DNA from: Lepidostoma basale
Taxonomy: Eukaryota > Arthropoda > Insecta > Trichoptera > Lepidostomatidae
NCBI GenBank assembly: GCA_022606425.2
Contig: JAHDVF020000657.1
Coordinates: 496,001-560,000, forward strand
Reading direction: 5' to 3'
DNA: 64,000 nucleotides
Shown here: in pieces, positions 33,101 through 39,742 of the stretch
How positions within the stretch are numbered: position 1 is the first letter of the stretch
How the letters are laid out: each line of letters begins with the position of its first letter
Notes under the pieces: model-generated
Seen by the model: only the letters and a program-made list of their open reading frames with translations
Databases searched by the model: none
Told to the model about the DNA's origin: nothing
Made by a program: the position numbers and the translations under genes

Positions 33101-33233
33101 AGATACAAATCTAAACGACAAGGATACACTTGTGACATTCAATGCCAACAAACCATTTCTCTACTTCGTGGTGGAGAGGATATCAAGCATTGTGGGGTTT
33201 GGAGGAGTGTACACAGAACCATCATTATATTAA
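21117..33233 (+). CDS. Serpin B, secreted, probably non-inhibitory (8 coding exons)
   Basis: Coding exons are 21117-21129, 24725-24849, 24991-25239, 26322-26469, 27946-28163, 28781-28984, 31401-31542 and 33103-33233. The sum is 1230 nt (409 residues plus TAA), every intron is GT-AG, and each exon has the same phase as in serpin A. The product starts MAYSRWLILILLLSLAAG (signal peptide) and ends FNANKPFLYFV (PS00284 signature) plus FGGVYTEPSLY. The hinge TEQGLEMPIIK lacks the small residues needed for loop insertion, as in serpin A. The body is clearly a recent paralogue of A, with nearly identical exon 3, 5 and 8 sequences. Introns differ completely because of independent insertions, including a mariner in intron 1. 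Both copies keep open frames and splice sites, so both are probably expressed. Confidence 0.9.
21385..21850 (-). mobile_element. LINE tail, family L2
   Basis: The minus strand encodes DPMDRVTNTEVLNRAGVNRE, then VRKISYLGHVLRGEKYRLLH and the end FTRVIANVGGT, as in 2845-3290. Inserted in serpin B intron 1. Confidence 0.9.
22145..22720 (-). mobile_element. LINE tail, family L1
   Basis: Minus strand: NGALKVINANRNISTEAKM, VVHNGVLVPTLMYESEARSW and, in another frame, RGRPRKPW-like sequence. The 3' end has GTGATGGTTAGTTAG. Confidence 0.88.
22840..24104 (-). mobile_element. Mariner element, cecropia-like subfamily, nearly complete
   Basis: A 1265 bp element flanked on both sides by TA (22838-22839 and 24105-24106). 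The terminal inverted repeats begin TTAGTTCCTTA on the left and TTAGGTCCTTA on the right (read inward) and are imperfect further in. It contains a single transposase gene with one stop codon. Size and TA duplication are standard for mariner. It lies in intron 1 of serpin B. Confidence 0.92.
22918..23937 (-). pseudogene. Mariner transposase with one in-frame stop
   Basis: The frame runs from MENLKYRVIYEYKFHRG to MDSNGTYFD and TAA at 22918-22920. That is 339 codons, against about 345 in the family. It has the N-terminal helix-turn-helix domain (TAAETARRI-like, RFWFQRF), the WVPHEL linker motif, and the catalytic triad in TCDEKW, LLHDNARPH and YSPDLAP, with the third Asp 34 residues after the second, as in DD34D enzymes. 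The sequence resembles the cecropia/Hsmar1 group more than mauritiana. A TAA at 23077-23079, just after the third Asp, truncates the last 53 residues. Start at 23937 is preferred over an upstream ATG at 23958 because MENxKY is the family N-terminus. The stop makes it non-autonomous unless read through. Confidence 0.92.
24178..24430 (+). repeat. Minisatellite matching 1640-1850
   Basis: About nine units of roughly 28 bp (GTTCATCCGACACTTCAGG plus TGAG or GCAAG). It occupies intron 1 of serpin B, as the related array does in serpin A. Confidence 0.9.
24438..24570 (+). repeat. MITE family M fragment
   Basis: ACAACATTTTGAATGTAAAC, ACTGGATTTTACCCATTG, GGATTAATTGTATCACAAT and ATTGGAAACAGAATATGG match other copies. 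Confidence 0.65.
24725..24849 (+). CDS. Serpin B coding exon 2
   Basis: Acceptor TTTCAG, donor GTAAGT. It encodes WLILILLLSLAAGDPPAQD and HNFSYSFLI. One codon shorter than in serpin A. Confidence 0.85.
24991..25239 (+). CDS. Serpin B coding exon 3
   Basis: Acceptor TTTCAG, donor GTAAGT, 83 codons: NFVVSPFAMWVALAALTEG through NVLFYENAT. Same length and phase as 3527-3775. Confidence 0.92.
25487..25703. mobile_element. Foldback family A, nearly perfect inverted repeat
   Basis: Two arms of about 105 bp face each other with almost no loop (ATAATTATTGTAA in the centre). The right arm carries a complete hammerhead-like core at 25607-25642 (CTGATGA, GTCAA/TTGAT, GAAA, CAACTG, TC) with an outer stem I TTATT/AATAA. 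The left arm is decayed at two core positions. Confidence 0.75.
25726..26060 (-). mobile_element. Short L1-tailed element with GC-rich body, second copy
   Basis: Same structure as 13024-13345, in serpin B intron 3, while the other copy is in serpin A intron 6. The insertions are therefore independent. Confidence 0.75.
26322..26469 (+). CDS. Serpin B coding exon 4
   Basis: Acceptor TTTTCAG, donor GTGAGT. It encodes INKQFSDTVTGMYRTQVRST and NINNLVDLVTNGRIVDALEK. Confidence 0.9.
26486..26750. mobile_element. MITE family M copy (inverted)
   Basis: It runs from ATAGATGGCGCTAGTGTAG to ATTGAGACACAATTAATCC. It starts 16 bp after the exon 4 donor of serpin B. Confidence 0.75.
26890..26985 (-). repeat. 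Foldback family C arm
   Basis: On the minus strand, CCAGAAGATGGCAGC, GCTGCC, GAAA, CCGG, TCGAC, as at 14262-14293. A decayed partner lies near 27690-27740. Confidence 0.6.
27125..27505 (-). mobile_element. LINE tail, family L3
   Basis: The minus strand frame has TIAGKTLRDRVRNTRIREIC, then RQRKRDWYGHVQRM, RGSPPKRWKNSW. It is inside a (CTT)n-flanked stretch. Relative at 62030-62560. Confidence 0.85.
27946..28163 (+). CDS. Serpin B coding exon 5
   Basis: Acceptor TTACAG, donor GTACGT. It encodes ARMIFINAMFYRAQWSIPF and AHVVQLPYGM, as in 9672-9889. Confidence 0.93.
28490..28560 (+). repeat. Hammerhead-like motif in a repeat shared with 31920-31990
   Basis: 28512-28542 reads CTAAAGA, T, stem II GGAGG/CCTCC, GAAA, CATG, TC, flanked by ACAC and GTGT that pair as stem I. 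One core base differs from CTGAAGA. The 31920-31990 copy has CTGAAGA but lacks GAAA. Confidence 0.5.
28781..28984 (+). CDS. Serpin B coding exon 6
   Basis: Acceptor TTTCAG, donor GTAATT. LNRLSMIVMVPR and VDVYLPRFKLVTKIVLNELL. The first codon is TTG where serpin A has ATG. Confidence 0.93.
29590..29850 (+). mobile_element. LINE tail, family L1
   Basis: Frames with FGSMFTKNVRVEKDIRRRVG-like, AGNRGNGALKVVIANKSLS and the 3' end GTGTGGCGGTCCATT, with an internal deletion. Confidence 0.8.
29852..30170 (+). mobile_element. SINE-1 copy
   Basis: The head is diverged (GACAGAGTGGCAATAGCTCT) and lacks a clean B box. The body AAGTGGCGATAGGCTATC is partly duplicated, and the tail CATGTGGCATCCCGAAAATC follows. 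Confidence 0.65.
30520..31345 (+). mobile_element. RTE-like LINE 3' part (family L1), best preserved copy
   Basis: A 259-codon open frame (30538-31317) begins inside the reverse transcriptase after the catalytic region (LMMNVGKSKVMVFER). It continues with LEQVREFVYLGSMFTADA, VLVPTLMYGSEAWNWQKK, LRRMCGRTIYDR, RWFGHMERMDGERMVKKVY, RGRPRKTWNDQINQILKVG and ends VVWRSILSAYPCGETA. It is 5'-truncated, with no catalytic YADD, and ends in a GTT repeat tail typical of RTE-clade elements rather than poly(A). It sits in intron 6 of serpin B, 55 bp from exon 7. Confidence 0.92.
31401..31542 (+). CDS. Serpin B coding exon 7 (ends at loop hinge)
   Basis: Acceptor TTATAG, donor GTAATT. MGAYDIFDPVYANFSGMSP has the canonical FSGMS, where serpin A has FSDMS. 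The hinge is TEQGLEMPIIK. Confidence 0.92.
32130..32520 (-). mobile_element. LINE tail, family L1, decayed
   Basis: Starts AACTAACCATCACGCTGTC on the plus strand. On the minus strand it corresponds to the RGRPRKTW and RMVKK region with many changes and a local duplication near 32235-32285. Confidence 0.75.
32545..33010 (-). mobile_element. LINE tail, family L4
   Basis: A 145-codon minus-strand frame has RRIHATEMKMLRWAEGVTRL, LRNSRLRWYGHVMRKD, RRRGRPMATWWANM and ends FRTRRADPR. In the last intron of serpin B. A related end (RSRRADPK) is near 52960-53020. Confidence 0.88.
33103..33233 (+). CDS. Serpin B last exon
   Basis: Acceptor TTTCAG, TAA at 33231-33233. Loop DTNLNDKDTLVTF, then the serpin signature and FGGVYTEPSLY. 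An AAATAAAG at about 33485 is the nearest clear poly(A) signal. Confidence 0.92.
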
Positions 33234-33494
33234 ATTAATGTCCGGTTCACTAGCCAGTAAGATACTGTTTTCTTATCTTAACATTTAAGATAACGTCATA
33301 TTAATTTATAGAATTCGCAAAATCGCGAATTTGACTTAAAATATAATATATATTTAACATTCCAAATTGTGACTTTCTCTAGTTTTCTCGTGAAAGAGAA
33401 AAAATATAATAGTAAGCACGATCGATAAATGGTTTTACTTAGATTCAATTTATAGTATATAATTTATATCTTTATATAATTTATTAAATAAAGA

Positions 33495-33640
33495 TGATTG
33501 GGAGATGACGATCGGTGGCGATGAGGTTCGCAACAGGCGAAAAGAGAAGGACGGAGTGCCGCATCGGTTTATGTTTGACAGTCCATTATTTCTGCCTACC
33601 CCGTCGGGAAGACGGCGTGATGGTTAGTTAGTTAATTAAT
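33495..33640 (+). mobile_element. Fragment of the short L1-tailed element
   Basis: Reverse orientation of the 13024/25726 element: GGTGGCGATGAGGTTCGC through GGCGTGATGGTTAGTTAG. Confidence 0.7.
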
Positions 33641-33654
33641 TATATAAATAGTAG

Positions 33655-33740
33655 GGAAAAATTGTTTCGCCTTGCGAGGGTATTCTCAAACACACAAGAG
33701 TTTGAGAATGTCCTCGCAAGGCAAGACAAACAAATTTGTC
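33655..33740. repeat. Foldback family E
   Basis: Inverted arms GTTTCGCCTTGCGAGGGTAT and TTTGAGAATGTCCTCGCAAG. Read outward this is TTGAGAAT, GCC/GGC stem, GAAAC, a decayed version of the hammerhead-like layout. A single arm is at 8150-8200. Confidence 0.55.
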
Positions 33741-33749
33741 ACTCATCAT

Positions 33750-34015
33750 TTCTCGGCGATACATCCCGGTGTGAGATTTGACGTCCTCCACAACGGTCCT
33801 CCAGTGACTTCTGTCTCTGGCCATCTCTCTCCATTTCCAAGCTCCTTCTATTTTCTCCCAATCTTCTTTCACGCACTCCGCCCATCTTTTTCTCGGTTAT
33901 CCTCTTGGTCTCCTTTCACGGGGCACCCATCTGAATATAATTTGTGGTGTTTTACCCTCTGGCATTCTTTCCATATGGCCAGCTTACCGTAGGCGTTGAG
34001 ACTTACAGAATCTTA
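33750..34015 (-). mobile_element. LINE tail, family unassigned
   Basis: The minus strand encodes RKRWAECVKEDWEKIEGAWK and MARDRSHWRTVVEDVKSHTG, with a HMERM-like stretch upstream: the usual end of an RTE-like element. Confidence 0.75.
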
Positions 34016-34421
34016 CTATTGTTTCCTAGTCACTGACAAATTTCTTACTACTATTTATATAATTTATTTTATTAATTAAATCCGAGTAAAACCATTAAAC
34101 AACCGTGTTTACTTTTATAAATTAATAATGGAGTTTTACAAAAATAATACTTTATCCATCAATAATTTGAAAAAGAAATGAAAATTAAAAAAAAACATTA
34201 GGTAACGAAATGCTTCGTGGGTTCGAGCCATTGCAAAATCCATTTTAATACCATTGATTAAAATGTTTGATATATGAAATTTAATAGAAAATCTCTTTGA
34301 ATAAAGTCGCAAAAAAGAGGTGGAGAAGATATAATATATTTGATATTAAATATTGTATGAAAAATGTAAAGTTGTCATTTATTGTTTCTGGAAAATGATG
34401 TAAAACTCCAAATTATATAAT

Positions 34422-34605
34422 GAAAGAATGAAAACGTCTGTTTTCTAGAAGTTTTATTATTATTTATGGGAATGACATGTTTTGCCTTTCTAAAGTACTC
34501 GTATTATAAAATGTCTTATATTTGATAGTGCCTTAGAAAAGCGAAACATGTCATTCATATAAAATGGAATTAATAGAAAACAGATGTTATCATTCGTATT
34601 AATGA
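34422..34605. mobile_element. Foldback family D, complete short copy
   Basis: Inverted ends GAAAACGTCTGTTTTCTAGA and ATAGAAAACAGATGTTATC, with internal GACATGTTTTGCC and GCGAAACATGTC facing outward. A TACTCGTA octamer sits in the loop. Confidence 0.8.
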
Positions 34606-34609
34606 AAAA

Positions 34610-35250
34610 TGTTGTTATTTTCTTGTAGTGGGTAACTGAAAATAAAACAGATTTTTAGACAGATAAATAAACTAGTAAATAATGTATGCAATATTTTATA
34701 ATTCATTTATTAAATATAACTCTCCATGTCGTACATATTATTTCCAAAGGTGGTTCTGTACTTATGTCATGTATCGGTACATTCATTAAACTAACAAAGA
34801 TAAAATGTTATATTATTACAAAAATAATTATTGAAGTCAACTCGATATGTGATTTTTGGCATACGCTAGAACTTCGTATAAAAATAAGAAGGGGTGCAAA
34901 ATTTTTCCAAAATGGAAAAAATAACGTCTGGGCAAACATGATTCTATTTTCAAAATTTATTTAAAAACCTGGAGAAAAAAAGTTGAATGTTCCATTTTTA
35001 AAATACACTATCAAAATACAATAATCACAATTTACTATTAAAAATGATATGTAGTGTTTTTACTGCTAATATACATAGACTCTTCTTAGATTAAATTTGA
35101 TATGTTTTAATATTGCCTTAAATATTTTTTCATTTTGATATGTATTTGATAATAGTGCGTATATTAATAAACATGTAATTACAAACAAGATATTGTATCT
35201 TTATAGATATAAAACACAAGTAAATAGAGAAGTTAAGCAAATTAGGATAA
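34610..35250. other. AT-rich intergenic DNA, no gene seen
   Basis: Open frames here are short and of low complexity, with no family resemblance. Confidence 0.4.
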
Positions 35251-35382
35251 CATATAAAAAGGTTGAATGTGTGTCAGTATATGAAGTATCCTTTTATATT
35301 TGTCTTAGCGATCACTTTTACTTGTGTTTTATTTATAATTGTATGTATTCCAGGCTGTAAAGAAAATAAATATTCTTTCTAG
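35251..35382 (+). CDS. Possible tiny secreted-peptide ORF behind a TATA box
   Basis: ATG at 35281 opens a 33-codon frame, MKYPFIFVLAITFTCVLF then IIVCIPGCKENKYSF and TAG, that looks like a signal peptide with a short Cys-containing tail. A TATAAAA lies at 35253-35259 and an initiator-like TCAGT at 35275-35279. If that is the real transcription start, the leader would be only a few bases, so either the start lies elsewhere or this is chance. Nothing homologous is recognised. Confidence 0.15.
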   Translation, partial: HIKRLNVCQYMKYPFIFVLAITFTCVLFIIVCIPGCKENKYSF

Positions 35383-35399
35383 CCAACGTTTGAATTTGA

Positions 35400-38300
35400 A
35401 TTAGTATTAATCAAAGGCCTAATTTAAATATTTTTAAATGTTTTTAAAAAGTGTGAAGATTTTCAATACAAGTATACATTAATTTTCACTGATATATTAT
35501 ATATATAGCTTTATTCAATAATTTGATTATACGTCGTTTTGAAAATTCGTTTTTATGGCCCTAGAAAAATGACTTTTCAGAACGATCACTTATATACGGG
35601 ATTTTAGTCATTAATAAAATAATTAAGAGAAAAATAATTGTTGAGAAAATGTATTAATACCATAAACAAACAACACATTTGAATTAAAATTAAAAAAAAA
35701 AAAACCTAGCAATGCTAGAATATAATAAAAATATATGTATTTGGTAATCGAAACATGTTGGCTAAGAAAGGTTTTCTGCTACTCATTACCATTTTTTTGT
35801 AAAGAAATAGTGTCAGAGTGACCAATTAATATATGCTAGAGTTGAACCAAATTATATTATTTAAAAAAATAAAGAATTGAAAAATATACTGTTTTCATTA
35901 TTGTAGATAATAAACTTGTTAAAATACATTAATATGTATGCTTTTTATAATAGAATATAATAATTATGAATATATTTTAAAATTTCAAAAAATACTGTCA
36001 TTTGTAAAAATCTACCATATCCGTTGAAATATCAACTTCAACACTCTCTTCCACTCCTTTTCTACGCCTTTCCGAGTCTGGTGGGGTAGACTACAGGGGA
36101 GTCGATACATGTGACCTTTCTAACTTTAAATATCTTAAAATATACTGGCAATCTACGTAGACTTAAAGAACTAACAATAAGATATGTATCTGCCGGATTA
36201 CTTGTTAGATATGTAAATCCAAGTTTGTCCCAACTAATATCTAATGAAAGGTACAGCAACTCTTTGATAATCGTAGTTATCTTGTCTTATGCCTAATCTA
36301 CTACACCAGATAAAATTTCACAACATTTATTAGAAAAAAGTTGAATTGTAATTTATATTAGGACCTAAAGTTCTTTAATACAATAGTGGGGTTCGGAAAT
36401 ATATAATGCAATAAGAAATACAATAATTGTATATAATATATCATACTGAGAATAAAACATGCACATATATGCAAATGCTACACATCTATATAGATAATTT
36501 TGTTAAATATCATCTGTTATTAACGCAAATTGGAAAAGCTTTACTTCCTGTCGTAGCTGGCTACAGTTTATTCTAATTTATAAAATATTATGTTCATTAC
36601 CTGAAGAAAATTTGACTAGTTATACACATCACACGGGAAAAACAGAAGTGAACGTAATGCGGAAGAAAAAGGTGAAAACAGTATTGATTTTCAAATGTAT
36701 CCCAATCTCTAATGATTTCTTTAAGTTATCATACAAAGCGCGCGTGCTTGTGACACCCAAATCTTACTCGGTAGATCTAAATCCTACGGGATAATATTAA
36801 TTGTATAATTTATTGGTGTATATTACACTCATTTAAGTGCAGTTTCTTTATTACAAAGAGATATGTCTCTGTGTGCATTTCATCTAAAAATCTTTAAAAA
36901 ATTAGCGTAATTCTAAATTTTAAAAGTTAATTTTTAATGTGTCTCTTATGATCACCTTGATTCATTAGAAGTCATTAGTTGATATGTTTATATTACATCT
37001 TTATATTTTAATATCCGAATCCTGCTTCCGAATAAAGAATTTTGTTGAAGTTCCCGAACATTACGACTGGGGATGAAACATCTATAATATATAGGGGGAC
37101 GATGTGTGATAGAGGAGAGGACAGTCCTGAGAAAACATTTTTTTTAATAATTAAAATTAATGTAATGATTTTGGAGTATTCATTTTCAGAAATGTGATCT
37201 CTCGAAGTCAGGTGCCGAAGTAGTGGCCTAGCCGTTTTTGTCCAATATGTCACCAATTCCTCCGTTTAAAATTCTCTTTCTAGTCACTCAAGTTGACTTT
37301 CATTTGCCTTAAACTCTTCATCGTCTCTATTTATGAATAAAACACACTACTAGTAAAATACGTGTCTTTCATACTCTTACATAATATAATATATATTTGG
37401 TTAGGTTACTATTTTACTGATTTACTGTTTATTAGATAATTGTAATACATATTCGTATATATAGTTTGCCTCTTTAATATTTGTTGTGAAATTACATGAT
37501 TTCACTTAAACGTAAGAATGACTTAAGTATATATTGTATATTTAATCCTCATAGAGCTTCTGTGATTGATATAATTGAATTGTGTACTGTTAGTAACTGT
37601 GCTTGAGCTCGCTACAATTAATGCAGGTAGCCAATCCAAACTCTAGGCGGTTCATACTCGAGTTCATATAATATTATCTCCCTTCCTTCAGTCAAGATAT
37701 TACCTATACATACATCATTCCATTTTGGTGACAATTACATACGAAGTTACTACATGTGCTATTTGAAATAAAAAATAGGCGTTGTCTGATTTAGAAATGT
37801 ATCCAATTAATACAGTCAACAAAAACACATTCTCAATCAAATCGAGTAATTTTAAAATCTGACGTTTTATTGTTTCATGATATTATTTTAATTATTAATG
37901 TGTAAGTATTACATTTATTGATGTATTAATCAGATACACTAGATTATTTATGCATACAATATTTTTTGTATTTCGTCTATAAATACTATTCTTAACAAAT
38001 ATTATATGTTACTAATTTAGTAAAAACGTGTTTTTATAATAATGTACCTAAGAGCCATAAGGTCTTTTATTTTTGTCCGAAATGCGTTATGGTAGTAATA
38101 TCAGATTATAATGTTTTAAGTGCGTGCATACTACAATATATACTGCTGGACACTGCGTTGATGATAACATTATACGTACATAACTCATTTCGGAAAAAAT
38201 CACTTACGATATTATGGCTCTCAGGTAAAAAATTGAAGATGAGATTTACATGATTAATAATAATAATATTAAATACAAAAGTTAATAATAATTACGAGGG

Positions 38301-38920
38301 GTATAGTAATGTAAGGTTTATGAAATATTTGGGAATCATATAGGAAATTTTATGATGTCTCTTTGGTATAACCTTATATTTATCTATTAATGATATATAA
38401 AAAAAATATTATTATATATTTTATATATTGAACATAAGATACCAAGATTTTAATAAAATCTTTGTTTAACTTCAATTAAAATGTGCTACGCTTGTCTTAT
38501 AATGTATCGTATAAGTATATGTTCGTACAATTAACCAAACTATATATAATTGTATCATTGGAATTGTATCATTGAATTAAATTTAAGTTTAAAGAGAAAA
38601 CACATTTTTCAAATATTTTTTGTGTGCTCGTAAAAATAATGTCATCGGAATTGAATATATTTTGATTTTATTCTCGATACCTTAAAAATATAGCACAATC
38701 AACACGACAAAAATAACAAATGAAACCTAGTTTCCTTTTTGATATTTGAAATATTTAAGTGTGTTTTCCGATTGCCTTTTTAAAAAAATATTATAAACAT
38801 GACCAGATTAAGTTAAATTTGTGTTATCATTTATTTTAATTATTACCATTTGTTTCGCTTCACCTTAGTATATGACTATTAAAATGAATACAACTCATAA
38901 ATCTTGAATTGCATTTTGAT
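35400..38920. other. AT-rich intergenic DNA, no gene seen
   Basis: It separates serpin B from the minus-strand prohormone gene. I see no coding exons, LINE protein or SINE head. The slightly less AT-rich stretch 36050-36290 (GGCCTTTCC region) is not recognised. Confidence 0.4.
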
Positions 38921-38985
38921 AACGCCCAAATAAGGCGAAACATGTCAAACTATAATAAAATAACTAACGTAAAGCTCACTAAAAA
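38920..38985 (+). repeat. Foldback family D arm fragment
   Basis: AAATAAGGCGAAACATGTCA followed by an ATAATAAAATAAC stretch. Confidence 0.5.
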
Positions 38986-39039
38986 TAATCAAGTTCATAA
39001 CACTGTCCACGCAACTGTGAGTGATAAAATGTGTTTAAT

Positions 39040-39420
39040 ACAAAATGTTTGTGTTTTATAAGATAGATATAATGTTTATGTTTGATATGATAAATATAAT
39101 AATTGAATTTAATAATAAAGCTATAATGTTCGTTTTGAATAATATAGATTTATTATTGGTTTTTAAAAAGATAAAATAATAAAGCTATAATGTTCGTTTT
39201 GAATAATATAGATTTATTATTGGTTTTTAAATAGAAATTATGTTTGTGTTTAATATGATAGATAAAATGTTTGGGTTTAATATGATAAATCCAATGTTTA
39301 TGTTTAAAAATATGTATAATACGAATATATAAAGTTTATGTTTAATATGATAGTGATTATGTTTAATAAGAAATATATTATAATTATAATGTTTGTGTTT
39401 AATAATATAGATATAAGGTT
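39040..39420. repeat. Tandem repeat array, TTTGTGTTTAATATGATAG-like units
   Basis: Irregular units containing ATAATGTTTGTGTTTAATA recur throughout. One 66 bp unit (AAATAATAAAGCTATAATG through TATTGGTTTTTAAA) is duplicated almost exactly at 39110-39165 and 39175-39230. It directly abuts the 3' end of the prohormone gene. Confidence 0.75.
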
Positions 39421-39437
39421 ATGCCGAAAGATGGGGT

Positions 39438-39548
39438 TTACTTGTAGTTGTAGGACTCATAGGGGAGGTAGCTGTAGAAGCCGGGATTAAGGGGTCCACG
39501 GGGAAGAGACTGCACGTAGTAGTATTCAGAAGCAGGTTCGGGCGCTAT
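39438..39548 (-). other. In-frame open extension after the prohormone TGA (36 codons)
   Basis: Immediately after TGA the frame reads IAPEPASEYYYVQSLPRG then PLNPGFYSYLPYESYNYK and TAA at 39438-39440. Base composition and codon use look like coding sequence (GC-rich third positions) and change abruptly to AT-rich tandem repeats after the TAA. This suggests translated sequence past the TGA by readthrough, editing of UGA to UGG, an allele with a premature stop, or a sequence error. Confidence 0.6.
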
Positions 39549-39742
39549 TCAGTCGAGGAAACCGGTGTTGACCAGCTTCTCGAGGAAGAACTTGACATCT
39601 CCAAGCTCGGAGTCCTTGATACCCAGAGACTTAAGCATGCCCAGGTCGCCGTTCTCCACCGCCATGAACACGGAACGCAGATGCTCCAGGTCGGAGCGCA
39701 TCAGGTGCAGCGCGGCGCCAAAGTCCTCGATGGTCTGGGACT
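39549..39742 (-). CDS. Prohormone-4-like: last exon
   Basis: Acceptor TTGCAG. It encodes ESQTIEDFGAALHLMRSDLE, HLRSVFMAVENGDLGMLKSL, GIKDSELGDVKFFLEKLVNT and GFLD, then TGA at 39549-39551. The same frame remains open downstream (see 39438-39548). Confidence 0.92.
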
